From NCBI GenBank assembly GCA_046726235.1, contig JBKPAD010000010.1, forward strand, positions 434,001 to 498,000: a DNA stretch of 64,000 bases, given 5' to 3'. A model generated the notes under the pieces. It saw only the letters and a list, made by a program, of their open reading frames with translations. It ran no database searches and had not been told where the DNA came from. A program made the position numbers and the translations under genes. This DNA is from Nitricoxidireducens sp046726235. GTDB taxonomy: Bacteria; Pseudomonadota; Gammaproteobacteria; Burkholderiales; Rhodocyclaceae. Numbering within the stretch: position 1 is the stretch's first letter; the number at the start of each line of letters is the position of its first letter. Of the stretch, positions 1 to 9,128 are shown piece by piece.

Positions 1-1
1 G

Positions 2-169
2 GTGATCGACTTGATGGCCGCGCTGCGCCAGAGCCTGGAACGGAAAGCCGGTGGCGAGCGCATGCGCGCCGCAGCGGCCCCCGTGGAAAAGTCGCGCAAG
101 ACGGCACCTGCCAAGTCCGCGCCGAAGAAGCCGGCGCGGACCTCGACGCGAAAGGCCACGACTTCATGA
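2..169 (+). CDS. ku: Ku protein, C-terminal end (partial)
   Basis: The open frame enters from the left edge and gives 55 residues starting VIDLMAALRQSLE, followed by a Lys/Ala/Pro/Ser-rich tail. This matches the C-terminus of bacterial Ku proteins, where a conserved (V/I)(V/I)DLM-ALR-SL helix precedes a basic DNA-binding tail of variable length. Ku binds broken DNA ends and recruits LigD for non-homologous end joining. LigD is not in the window. Only the last fifth or so of the protein is visible, so the call rests on that helix and the basic tail. Confidence 0.72.
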   Translation: MIDLMAALRQSLERKAGGERMRAAAAPVEKSRKTAPAKSAPKKPARTSTRKATTS

Positions 170-207
170 CCAGGCTCGCGCCGGCGGCGGGGCCGCCGCC
201 GACCGCA

Positions 208-561
208 TCAACGATGCTGCGACGGATGCTGCTGCGACGGCGGCATCAGGCGCGCCAGCAGCATGCCGATGGCGAGCGCCGCCGCGACGGAGACCAGCGG
301 ATGCTGCTGCACGTAGCCGCGCGCGCTCGCCAGCCACTCCTCCTGGAGTTCGCTCAGGTCCTCGACGCCGGCATGCAGCGCGGCGCTGGCCTGTTCGTAG
401 CCGCTCTTGATCTGTTCCTTGGCGTAGGCCGCTTTTTCGGCCAGGCGCTCGGACGCCTGTTGCGCGGTCTGCGTGGCGCGTTCCATGGTTTCGCTGGCGG
501 CGCCCCCGGCGCTGCCGGAATAGTCGGAGGTGGGATATGAGGGGTTCTTCGAAGCGGTCAT
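208..561 (-). CDS. ElaB/YqjD/DUF883-like membrane-anchored protein
   Basis: This 117-residue protein has a long amphipathic Ala/Glu/Gln-rich helical part (about residues 20-80) followed by a single hydrophobic segment (VSVAAALAIGMLLARLM) and a short polar tail. That is the layout of the ElaB/YqjD/DUF883 family, whose E. coli members are tail-anchored inner-membrane proteins that bind ribosomes in stationary phase. It is convergent with ku, 38 bp away. A second protein with the same architecture and a similar tail (RGY...RLMAPP) lies at 38218-38547. The ATG at 561 has a GGGAG motif nearby. The function in this organism is unknown. Confidence 0.7.
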   Translation of the reverse strand: MTASKNPSYPTSDYSGSAGGAASETMERATQTAQQASERLAEKAAYAKEQIKSGYEQASAALHAGVEDLSELQEEWLASARGYVQQHPLVSVAAALAIGMLLARLMPPSQQHPSQHR

Positions 562-646
562 TTGAGTTTCTCCCGGGTGGTGGCTGTGGGCTGCGGCTGG
601 AAAGCCCCCATGTCACGGCAAACGGAGTGCCTGAAGGAGCGCGGCA

Positions 647-2098
<1,452 letters not shown>

Positions 2099-2118
2099 CG
2101 ACCGCGCGGCGCTGCGAT

Positions 2119-2134
2119 TACCGGTTTTCGGGTA
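2119..2134. promoter_or_regulatory. TACC-type inverted heptamer site (7-2-7)
   Basis: The 16-bp sequence TACCGGTTTTCGGGTA consists of heptamer TACCGGT, two spacer bases, and the inverse of TACCCGA. It lies 61 bp upstream of the ATG at 2195. It matches the perfect double palindrome at 24389 in 13 of 16 positions. NarL/FixJ-type response regulators often bind 7-2-7 inverted heptamers beginning TAC. Two such regulators are encoded in this window. Binding is inferred. Confidence 0.4.
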
Positions 2135-2194
2135 CGCGGAATAGTGCACTTCGCGTATTTCGCCCGCGCGGCGCCGGGCCTAAATTCTCGCGTC

Positions 2195-2425
2195 ATGAAC
2201 AAGACCCTGCTGCTGATCTTCGTGTCCCTGCCCGTCGTCTTCGTCTCGGGCTTCGTCCCGTTCTTCGCGCACGACATCGCGCGGCTGCTGTTCGGCAGCG
2301 CCGAACCGGCGCACGAACGCCTGGTGACGCTGGCGCTGCCGTACGTCCAGCTCGCCTTCGTCTTCGCCCTCGCCCGCTGCATCCGCCGCCGGCATTGCGC
2401 CGAACTGCGCGGCGAGGTCCGGTAA
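2195..2425 (+). CDS. small hypothetical membrane protein
   Basis: 76 residues starting MNKTLLLIFVSLPVVFVSGF, with two predicted membrane helices (about 3-22 and 46-64) and a basic Arg/His C-terminal tail, so the C-terminus is probably cytoplasmic. I do not recognise the family. I chose the ATG at 2195 because the upstream in-frame extension is Ala/Arg-rich and not membrane-like; no clear Shine-Dalgarno sequence is visible. A TACCGGT-type site lies 61 bp upstream, so the gene may belong to the candidate NarL-type regulon described under findings. Confidence 0.5.
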   Translation: MNKTLLLIFVSLPVVFVSGFVPFFAHDIARLLFGSAEPAHERLVTLALPYVQLAFVFALARCIRRRHCAELRGEVR

Positions 2426-2557
2426 CAACTACATCCCGTTGCAGTTTTTTCCCGCCCCTGCGGGCCGGGCCCGGCGCGGAACCCGCGCCACGCCTGGCTT
2501 TCCGCATTGGCGCAATTGTTGCGTGAGATGCCGGGCACCGAAGACACGGAGGCAATC

Positions 2558-2635
2558 ATGGGCAAATACGTTCTCGCATGGATACTCGGCGTCCCGGCCG
2601 TCGTGCTGGTCATCATCTACCTGCTGCTGAACTGA
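2558..2635 (+). CDS. 25-residue single-span membrane protein
   Basis: A very short gene encoding MGKYVLAWILGVPAVVLVII plus YLLLN, a single hydrophobic helix with a Lys near the start, which suggests an N-in inner-membrane miniprotein. A good ribosome binding site (GGAGG, about 8 bases upstream of the ATG) supports translation. Similar tiny proteins of the form M-KY-LAWILGVP are, as I recall, frequent in betaproteobacterial genomes and usually unannotated. It lies between two other membrane-protein genes on the same strand. The function is unknown. Confidence 0.55.
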   Translation: MGKYVLAWILGVPAVVLVIIYLLLN

Positions 2636-2823
2636 GCGCCGCAGCGCGGCCACGAACCCTGGGGTTGCGTGTCCCGGCCGGCGCACGCACGCGCAGGCGG
2701 TCGCCGCCGCTGCCGCCGACCGCGCCCCACTGCCCTTTCACCACCCGGCCCACGGCCCCGCCCGAGCCGGACAACGATGCGACGCCGGCGGCAGAAGCCC
2801 CGACGGACGCCAGGAGACAAGAC

Positions 2824-3675
2824 ATGGAAGTCGTGCAGAACACCACCACCGGCACCACCGCGATCGCGACCCGACGCGGCTATTTCCCCGCCGTCAGCTG
2901 GGGCGGCATCATCGCCGGCATCATCGTCGGCCTCGCCATCCAGCTCGTGCTGGCGCTGCTCGGCATCGCCGCCGGGCTGACCGCATTCGGCCTCGGCGCC
3001 ACGCCGCCGGCCGGCGAAGTGCCGGCCTGGGTCGGCGCCTGGCAGAGCGTGAGCGTGCTGATCGCGGCCTTCGCCGGCGGCTACGTCGCGGCGCGCATGT
3101 CGGGGCTGCAGCGCAAGGGCGACGGCATGCTGCACGGCCTCGTGGCCTGGGGCGCCACGACGCTGATCGTGGCCCTGGTGACGACGTCGGCGATCGGTGC
3201 CCTCTTCGGCCGCACCGGACCGGCGCAGGCGCTTTCCTCCTTGGGCAGCAACGGCACTCAGGCGCAGTCCGGCCGACCGAACCCGGAACTCAGCGCGCGC
3301 CTCGACGAGCTGGTGCGCAACGCCACGGCACAAAGCACGCTCGATGCGCAGACCACCTCGCAGACGATGCAGCAACTGCAGCGGCACATCCTGGCCGGCG
3401 AGCGCGCCCCCGCGATCGATCTGCTGGTGCGCACCACCGCGATGCCGCCGGACCAGGCCACCGCCATCGTCGACGACGCGCTCGCCTTCGTCGCCTCGCC
3501 GCTGGCGGCGCCCACGCAGGGGACCACCGAGGCGGCCGGCGCCGTGAGCTGGTGGATGTTCGGCGCCGCAATCCTGTCGATGCTGCTCGGCATCGTCGGC
3601 GGGCTTGCCGGCGCCGCCGGCACGCGCCGCATGCGCTCGGCCGACGACCGCCTCGATCGCATGGCCTCGGCCTGA
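2824..3675 (+). CDS. hypothetical multi-span membrane protein (PhnA-like)
   Basis: 283 residues. Three hydrophobic segments occur in the first half (about 19-44, 62-82, 97-120), a soluble Gln/Ala-rich region with few charges follows, and one last helix (about 238-262) precedes a basic tail. Small glycine-rich motifs (GGIIAGIIVG, GGYVAARM) resemble proteins labelled PhnA-like, whose function is unknown. I chose the ATG at 2824 because it has an AGGAG motif 7 bases upstream and begins just before the first helix; longer in-frame reading upstream is Pro/Arg-rich and unlikely. galU follows 12 bp downstream, so the two may be co-transcribed. Confidence 0.6.
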   Translation: MEVVQNTTTGTTAIATRRGYFPAVSWGGIIAGIIVGLAIQLVLALLGIAAGLTAFGLGATPPAGEVPAWVGAWQSVSVLIAAFAGGYVAARMSGLQRKGDGMLHGLVAWGATTLIVALVTTSAIGALFGRTGPAQALSSLGSNGTQAQSGRPNPELSARLDELVRNATAQSTLDAQTTSQTMQQLQRHILAGERAPAIDLLVRTTAMPPDQATAIVDDALAFVASPLAAPTQGTTEAAGAVSWWMFGAAILSMLLGIVGGLAGAAGTRRMRSADDRLDRMASA

Positions 3676-3687
3676 GAGGAGCGCGCC

Positions 3688-4599
3688 ATGACGCACGTGC
3701 GCAAGGCCGTGTTCCCGGTCGCGGGCCTCGGCACCGGCTTCCTGCCGGCGACCAAGGCCTCGCCGAAGGAAATGCTCTCCGTCGTCGACAAGCCGCTGGT
3801 GCAGTACGCCGTCGAGGAGGCCGTGGCCGCGGGCATCACCGAGATGATCTTCATCACCGGACGCGGCAAGCGCAGCATCGAGGACCACTTCGACCACGCC
3901 TACGAACTCGAGAGCACGCTCGCAGCGCGCGGCCGCCACGACCTCATCGAACGCCTGCGCGCCGTCGTGCCGCCGGGCGTGACCTTCTCGTTCGTGCGCC
4001 AGAGCGAACCGCGCGGCCTGGGCCACGCTCTGCTCTGCGCCCGGCCGCTGGTGCACGACGAGCCCTTCGCCGTCGTCCTCGCCGACGACCTGATGCGCAG
4101 CGAGCAGCCGGTGCTGCTGCAGATGACCACGCTCTACGACCGTCACCTGAGTCCGCTGGTCGGCGTCATGCCGATGCCGCCGGCCGAACTGGAACGCCAC
4201 GGCGTCGTCGCCGTGCGCGCCATGGGCATCCGCCTGCACGCCATTCGCGCCATGGTCGAAAAGCCCGTGGCAGGCGCCGCGCCGTCCGACCTCGGCGTCG
4301 TCGGCCGCTACGTCTTCACGCCGACCATCTTCCGCCACCTCGAACAGGTCGCTCCCGACGAAGCCGGCGAAGTCCAGCTCGCGCCCGCCATCGACCGCCT
4401 GGCGCAGGAAGAGGCCGTGCTCGCCTACGAATTCGCCGGCATGCGCTACGACTGCGGCTCGAAGCTGGGCTATCTGCAGGCGACGGTCGCCTACGGATTG
4501 CGGCATCCAGAGGTGGGTGCGGCGTTCTCTGCGTGGCTCAAGTCGGAGCAGAGACGTGATGCGCCTGCGGAGCAGGTCCGCAGCGCGGCGACTTCCTGA
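3688..4599 (+). CDS. galU: UTP-glucose-1-phosphate uridylyltransferase
   Basis: 303 residues, the usual GalU length. It makes UDP-glucose from UTP and glucose-1-phosphate, a precursor for exopolysaccharide and lipopolysaccharide. Visible family blocks are AGLGTGFLPATKASPKEM near the start, VDKPLVQY, GLGHALLCA, VGRYVFTP and the C-terminal DCGSKLGYLQA. The N-terminal nucleotide-binding loop normally reads GLGTR; here it reads GLGTG, an Arg to Gly change that one base substitution (cgc to ggc) could produce. The Pro in KEML(P) is Ser. The product may be less active or another GalU paralogue may exist. The gene ends 9 bp before composite repeat copy A. Confidence 0.88.
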   Translation: MTHVRKAVFPVAGLGTGFLPATKASPKEMLSVVDKPLVQYAVEEAVAAGITEMIFITGRGKRSIEDHFDHAYELESTLAARGRHDLIERLRAVVPPGVTFSFVRQSEPRGLGHALLCARPLVHDEPFAVVLADDLMRSEQPVLLQMTTLYDRHLSPLVGVMPMPPAELERHGVVAVRAMGIRLHAIRAMVEKPVAGAAPSDLGVVGRYVFTPTIFRHLEQVAPDEAGEVQLAPAIDRLAQEEAVLAYEFAGMRYDCGSKLGYLQATVAYGLRHPEVGAAFSAWLKSEQRRDAPAEQVRSAATS

Positions 4600-4608
4600 A
4601 TTCTTCTG

Positions 4609-4882
4609 ACCCGTGTCGAGGTGGGTGGGCTCGGGCCGCCGGGGGGGCTCTGCTGTGCTTCGTGTCCCCCGGATCGGGCTGCGCCCGCTCCTCCTCCTTT
4701 ACCTACGCACAGCAGAGCCCCCCACCGTCCCGAGCGGTGACGCCGTGCCTCTTTTGCGTGAAAACCCGCGGGCGTAACCAGCCAAGGATGGGGGGTGTCC
4801 GACTCCGCAGGTAAAGGAGGAGGACCGCGCGCGGCGCGGTCCGGGGGACACGGAGGAGTCGGACACCCCCCGTCCTTGGCGC
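4609..4882. repeat. composite double-hairpin repeat, copy A
   Basis: This fills the gap between convergent galU and the stress-protein gene. Module 1 (4630-4734) has outer arms 4630-4658 and 4707-4734 pairing around GGGGGGCTCTGCTGTGC, plus an inner hairpin cgggc-tgc-gcccg at 4675-4687. Module 2 (4781-4880) has outer arms 4781-4806 and 4855-4880 pairing around GGGGGGTGTCCGACTCC, plus a perfect 9-bp inner hairpin at 4822-4842. In both modules the strands between outer and inner stems read GGTAAAGGAGGAGG and CCGGGGGACACG. A spacer containing ACCGTCCCGAGCGGT and GGGCGTAACCAG joins the modules. It shows no convincing protein coding. Transcription termination or RNA-end stabilisation is inferred from position. 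Confidence 0.9.
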
Positions 4883-4910
4883 ACCACCGTCTCGCCCCAA
4901 AGAAACAAAC

Positions 4911-5432
4911 CTACGCCTCCACCGCCGCCTCAGAACTCACACCGATATCCTCCGCCCCGTTCTGCTCGAAGATCTTCTTCGCCCGCGAACGCTCCTCGGC
5001 GTCGTCGGTGTGCACCGAAACGAGGATGTTGCCGCTCTGCAGCTTGCCGGCGTAGCGCTTGGCCTCGTACTCGGGGATGCCCATGCCGACGAGCGCGCCG
5101 ATGATGCCGCCGGTCGCGCCGCCGACGGCGGCTCCGCCGAGCGCCGCCATGATCGGCCCCGCGGCGATGAAGGGACCGACGCCGGGAATGGCGATGGTGC
5201 CGACGCCGGCCAGCCAGCCGAGCACCGCGCCGATGCCCATGCCGGCCGCGCCGCCGGCGGTCGCGCCTTCCGGCGCCTTGGTGTGCTGCTCGTGTGCGAA
5301 GTCGCGCGTGCCGCTGCGGTTCGGCAGCAGCACCGAAATGTCGTCGTTGCTGAAGCCGAGGATGCGCAATTGCTCGACGATGGTCTCGACCTGCTGCCGG
5401 GTCTTGGCGATGCAATATACGACGCGTTGCAT
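4911..5432 (-). CDS. YflT-like stress protein with glycine zipper
   Basis: 173 residues. The N-terminus (MQRVVYCIAKTRQQVETIVE...GFSNDDISVLLPN) resembles the small alpha/beta domain of YflT/GsP17M-type general stress proteins. A long Gly/Ala-rich hydrophobic stretch (about 60-130) with GxxxG repeats follows, then a return to the beta-alpha fold (GNILVSVHTDD...AKKIFEQNGAEDI). Such proteins are usually membrane-associated. The ATG at 5432 was chosen for a GGAGGG motif 8 bases upstream; reading further upstream gives unlikely sequence. It is convergent with galU across repeat copy A. The precise function is unknown. Confidence 0.6.
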   Translation of the reverse strand: MQRVVYCIAKTRQQVETIVEQLRILGFSNDDISVLLPNRSGTRDFAHEQHTKAPEGATAGGAAGMGIGAVLGWLAGVGTIAIPGVGPFIAAGPIMAALGGAAVGGATGGIIGALVGMGIPEYEAKRYAGKLQSGNILVSVHTDDAEERSRAKKIFEQNGAEDIGVSSEAAVEA

Positions 5433-5488
5433 GATGGATTCCCTCCTCGATATCGTGCCGTCCACCGAAGGGCAATGCGCATGCCGCG

Positions 5489-5527
5489 TACTGCGGCGGC
5501 CGTAGTCAAAATACGGCGGCCACGGTA
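5489..5527. promoter_or_regulatory. two TAC-N10-GTA sequences upstream of coxB
   Basis: Two 16-bp sequences with TAC...GTA ends, TACTGCGGCGGCCGTA (5489-5504) and TACGGCGGCCACGGTA (5512-5527), start 23 bp apart and end 83 and 60 bp before the coxB start. They share the outer trinucleotides and spacing of the TACCGGT-type sites elsewhere in the window, but their inner bases do not fit well. They could be weak sites for the same regulator or chance in GC-rich DNA. Confidence 0.2.
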
Positions 5528-5587
5528 TTTCGGGGCCGCCGGCCGGCCCTCTAAGATGCGTCGACGCTGCCAACGGGGAGTCGACGC

Positions 5588-6757
5588 TTGCGAACCGCCG
5601 GTCTCAATCTCTTGCGCCTGGTGCCGGCGCTGCTGCTCGCGTTCCCCGGCATCGCCGCGGCGGACTTCAGCTGGAACTTTCCGGACCCGGTGACGCCGCT
5701 CGCGCGCGACACCTACGGCGTGCACAACATGTTCATGGTGATCATCGGCACCCTGTTCATCGTCGTGTTCGCGATCATGCTGTATTCGATCGCCAGGCAT
5801 CGCAGGAGCGCGGGCGCGAAGCCGCACCACTTCACCCACCCGGTGCGCACCTGGCAGTGGGTGCTGGTCTCGATCCCGTTCCTGATCCTCGCCTTTATCG
5901 ACTTCGTCACCATGGGCATTCCCTCGGTGCACGCCATCATGCTGATGGAGGACACCAAGAACCAGGCCGAGATCCTGCTCAAGGTCACCGGCATGCAGTG
6001 GAAGTGGCAGTACGAGTATCCCGACGAGGGCATCAGGTTCGTCAGCACGATGACGACGACGCAGGACCAGATCGAGAACCGGCAGCCCAAGCGGCCCGAG
6101 TACCTGCTCGAGGTCGACAACCACGTCGTGCTGCCGGTCAACAAGAAGGTGCGGGTGCTGCTCACCTCCACCGACGTCATCCATACCTGGTGGGTGCCGC
6201 AGTTCGGCGTCAAGCGCGACGCCATACCGGGCTTCCTGCGCGAGACCTGGCTGTACATCGAGAAGCCGGGCATCTACCGCGGCCAGTGTGCGGAACTGTG
6301 CGGTCGCGGCCATGGGTTCATGCCGGTGGTGGTCGAGGCAGTTCCCGAGCCCCAATACCGCGCGTGGGTCGAAAAGCGCAAGACCGAACTCGCCGCCGCG
6401 GCCGCGGGCGCCGAGCGCACCTGGAGCATGGACGAACTCGTGAAGCAGGGCCAGGAGGTCTATGCGAAGCAATGCGCCGTCTGCCACCAGGCCAACGGCC
6501 AGGGCCTGCCGCCGGCTTTCCCGCCGCTTGCCGGCAGCAAGCTGGTCACCGGTCCGCTGCTTGCCCCGGACGGCAAGCTGCTCAAGGAGAGCCACGTCGA
6601 CCGCGTGCTGCACGGCAAGCCCGGCACGGCGATGCCGCCGTTCCGCGACACGCTTTCCGACAGCGACCTGGCCGCCGTCATCACCTTCGAGCGCAACAGC
6701 TTCGGCAACAAGCAGGGCGACATGATCCAGCCGGCGCAGGTCAAGGCGCTGCGCTAG
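5588..6757 (+). CDS. coxB: cytochrome c oxidase subunit II, caa3 type
   Basis: 389 residues: signal peptide (1-25), two membrane helices (about 48-70 and 88-110), a cupredoxin domain and a C-terminal cytochrome c domain. The CuA ligands are visible: H199, C234, C238, H242 and M245 (CAELCGRGHGFM), with the aromatic entry motif MQWKWQYEY. The fused cytochrome c has a CAVCH heme motif at 296-300, so this is a caa3-type subunit that takes electrons through its own heme. Translation probably starts at TTG 5588, preceded by GGGGAG 8 bases upstream. ctaD follows 16 bp later in the same operon. Confidence 0.95.
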   Translation: MRTAGLNLLRLVPALLLAFPGIAAADFSWNFPDPVTPLARDTYGVHNMFMVIIGTLFIVVFAIMLYSIARHRRSAGAKPHHFTHPVRTWQWVLVSIPFLILAFIDFVTMGIPSVHAIMLMEDTKNQAEILLKVTGMQWKWQYEYPDEGIRFVSTMTTTQDQIENRQPKRPEYLLEVDNHVVLPVNKKVRVLLTSTDVIHTWWVPQFGVKRDAIPGFLRETWLYIEKPGIYRGQCAELCGRGHGFMPVVVEAVPEPQYRAWVEKRKTELAAAAAGAERTWSMDELVKQGQEVYAKQCAVCHQANGQGLPPAFPPLAGSKLVTGPLLAPDGKLLKESHVDRVLHGKPGTAMPPFRDTLSDSDLAAVITFERNSFGNKQGDMIQPAQVKALR

Positions 6758-6773
6758 CCGGAACGAGGGACAC

Positions 6774-8381
6774 ATGGAAACCGCAACGACCACCACCATT
6801 CCCGGCACCGCCGGCCACGCGCCGCACGCCGCGCCGCGCGGCTGGATGCGCTGGCTGACGACCACCAACCACAAGGAGATCGGCACCCTCTACCTGACCT
6901 TCTCGTTGATCATGTTCTTCGTCGGCGGCGGCATGATCCTCGCGGTGCGCGCTGAGCTGTTCCAGCCCGGCATGCAGTTGATGCGCCCCGAGTTCTTCAA
7001 CCAGCTGATCGGCGTGCACGCGCTGGTGATGATCTTCGCCGCGCTGATGCCGGCGGCCACCGGCTTCGCCAACTGGCTGATCCCGATGATGATCGGCGCC
7101 CCCGACATGGCGCTGCCGCGGCTCAACAACTGGGGCTTCTGGCTGCTGCCGCCGGCCGCCCTGCTGCTGGTGCTGCCCTTCTTCCTCGCCCTCTTCGGCA
7201 TCGGCAGCGGCGCCATCGACACCGGCTGGACCTTCTACGCGCCGCTCTCCACCCAGGGCGGCATGGGCATCGACTTCGCGATCCTGGCCGTGCACCTCCT
7301 CGGCATCTCGTCGATCATGGGCTCGATCAACATCATCGTCACCATCTTCAACCTGCGCGCGCCGGGCATGACGATGATGAAGCTGCCGCTGTTCGCCTGG
7401 GGCTGGCTGATGACGGCCTTCCTGCTGATCGCCACCATCCCGGTGCTGGCCGGCGCCGTCACCATGCTGCTGACCGACCGCCACTTCGGCACGCACTTCT
7501 TCAACGCCGCCGGCGGCGGCGACCCGATCCTGTTCCAGCATCTGTTCTGGTTCTTCGGCCATCCCGAGGTGTACATCCTGCTGCTGCCGGTGTGGGGCCT
7601 GATCCCGCACGTGCTGGCGGCGTTCGCGCGCAAGCCGGTGTACGGCTACAAGGCGCAGGTCTACGCCTTCATCGTCATCGCCATCCTCTCGGTGGTCGTC
7701 TGGGGCCATCACTTCTTCACCGCCGGCATGCCGATTCCGGCGCTGCTGTGGTTCCAGTTCAGCAGCATGGCGATCTCGCTGCCGGTCGCCGTGCTGATCT
7801 TCTGCTGGATCGCCATCATGTGGCGCGGCGCGATGACCTTCGAGACGCCGATGCTGTTCGCGCTCGGCTTCACGGTGCTGTTCGGCATCGGCGGCCTCAC
7901 CGGCCTGGTGCTGGCCGACGTCGCCGCCGACGCGCAGTACCACCACAGCTACTTCGTCGTCGCGCACTTCCACTACACGCTGTTCGCCGGCGGCATCATG
8001 GGCGTGATGTCCGGCGTCTATTTCTGGCTGCCGAAATTCACCGGCCACATGTACGACGAGCGCCTCGGCAAGCTGCACTTCTGGCTGACGGCGATCTCCT
8101 TCAACCTCACCTTCATGCCGCAGTTCTTCCTCGGGCTCGCCGGCATGCCGCGCCGCATCCCAGACTACGCGCTGCAGTTCACCGAGTTCAACATGATCTC
8201 GACGGCCGGCGCCTTCGTGCTCGGGCTGAGCCAGCTGATCTTCCTTTGGGTCGTGATCAAGTGCGTGCGGGGCACCGACCGCCTGCCGGACCGCGTCTGG
8301 GAAGGCGCGCAGGGCCTCGAATGGGAGCTGCCCTCGCCGCCGCCGCTGCACAGCTGGGAAACCCAGCCGACGGTGAAATGA
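6774..8381 (+). CDS. ctaD: cytochrome c oxidase subunit I
   Basis: 535 residues with about 12 membrane helices. This is the catalytic subunit of the aa3 terminal oxidase, which reduces O2 and pumps protons. Signature residues are present: low-spin heme ligand H82 (GVHALVM), CuB ligand H263 cross-linked to Y267 (FGHPEVY), CuB ligands H312-H313 (WGHHFFTAGM), and heme a3/a ligands H398 and H400 (VVAHFHYTLF). The D-channel region GAPDMALPRLNNW is present. The gene follows coxB closely, and its stop overlaps the start of the next small gene (ATGA). Confidence 0.97.
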   Translation: METATTTTIPGTAGHAPHAAPRGWMRWLTTTNHKEIGTLYLTFSLIMFFVGGGMILAVRAELFQPGMQLMRPEFFNQLIGVHALVMIFAALMPAATGFANWLIPMMIGAPDMALPRLNNWGFWLLPPAALLLVLPFFLALFGIGSGAIDTGWTFYAPLSTQGGMGIDFAILAVHLLGISSIMGSINIIVTIFNLRAPGMTMMKLPLFAWGWLMTAFLLIATIPVLAGAVTMLLTDRHFGTHFFNAAGGGDPILFQHLFWFFGHPEVYILLLPVWGLIPHVLAAFARKPVYGYKAQVYAFIVIAILSVVVWGHHFFTAGMPIPALLWFQFSSMAISLPVAVLIFCWIAIMWRGAMTFETPMLFALGFTVLFGIGGLTGLVLADVAADAQYHHSYFVVAHFHYTLFAGGIMGVMSGVYFWLPKFTGHMYDERLGKLHFWLTAISFNLTFMPQFFLGLAGMPRRIPDYALQFTEFNMISTAGAFVLGLSQLIFLWVVIKCVRGTDRLPDRVWEGAQGLEWELPSPPPLHSWETQPTVK

Positions 8382-8527
8382 GCATGCGCCCCGCGACCGT
8401 CCATCCCGACGCCGGCTTCATCGAAGAGTCGCTGCGGCAGCGGCGCGCCTCGTCGCGCCGCTTCGGCGCGGCGCTGGCTGTGCTGGCGCTGATCCTGTAC
8501 GTCGGCGGCTTCTGGCTGCAGCGGTGA
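8378..8527 (+). CDS. small cytochrome oxidase assembly protein
   Basis: 49 residues with one membrane helix (about 29-45) near the C-terminus after a basic, Arg-rich N-terminal half. The start ATG overlaps the ctaD stop in an ATGA junction, which indicates translational coupling. Betaproteobacterial cox clusters commonly carry a single-span protein between ctaD and ctaG, annotated as cytochrome oxidase small assembly protein. The assignment rests on position, size and topology, not on a conserved motif. Confidence 0.7.
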   Translation: MSMRPATVHPDAGFIEESLRQRRASSRRFGAALAVLALILYVGGFWLQR

Positions 8528-8531
8528 AGCC

Positions 8532-9128
8532 ATGAACGAAGCGTCCGCCCCGTCCTCACCGCATCGCCGGCTGGTCAACCGGCTGCTGGTGGCGGTGGTC
8601 GCGGCCTTCGCCTTCGGTTTCGCGCTGGTGCCGTTCTACGACGTCTTCTGCGAGGTCACCGGCTTCAACGGCAAGACACGCGGCAAGACGGAAATCGCGC
8701 GCGGCTTCGGCATCGGCGGCCTGGCCAAGACCACGCCGCCCTCGCACATCGACCGCACGCGCACCGTGCGCGTCGAATTCACCGGCACGGTGATGCCCGG
8801 CCTGCCCTGGGACATGCGCCCGCTGACGCGCAGCCTCGACGTCAATCCCGGCGACCTGCAGCACGTGCGCTATCTCGTGCGCAACACCTCGGACCGGCCC
8901 ATCGTCGGCCATGCCGTGCCGAGCGTCACGCCCGGGCAGGCGGCCCAGCACTTCGAGAAGATCGAGTGCTTCTGCTTCTCGCAGCAGGCGCTCGGCCCCG
9001 GCGAGGCGCGCGAACTGCCGCTGGCCTTCGTCGTCAAGCCGGAAGTCGATGCCGACGTCGCCCACATCACGCTGTCCTACGCCTTCTTCAACGCCGAGGG
9101 GCCGACGCGGACCGGAGCCAGCCGATGA
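8532..9128 (+). CDS. ctaG: cytochrome c oxidase assembly protein CtaG/Cox11
   Basis: 198 residues: one N-terminal membrane helix (about 15-37) and a periplasmic beta domain that delivers copper to the CuB site of subunit I. Visible markers are the PFYDVFCEVTGFNGKT block after the helix and the copper-binding ECFCFSQQ motif. It lies in the usual place between ctaD and ctaE, and its stop overlaps the ctaE start (ATGA at 9125-9128). Confidence 0.95.
   Translation: MNEASAPSSPHRRLVNRLLVAVVAAFAFGFALVPFYDVFCEVTGFNGKTRGKTEIARGFGIGGLAKTTPPSHIDRTRTVRVEFTGTVMPGLPWDMRPLTRSLDVNPGDLQHVRYLVRNTSDRPIVGHAVPSVTPGQAAQHFEKIECFCFSQQALGPGEARELPLAFVVKPEVDADVAHITLSYAFFNAEGPTRTGASR

Noticed and set aside
4795..5055. 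Open frames through the composite repeats (starting MSDSAGKGGG..., MSDSSVSPGP...)
   Set aside because: They recur in every copy on both strands because the DNA repeats; sequence changes follow stem pairing, not codon position, and the proteins are low-complexity Gly/Pro/Arg. Not annotated as genes.
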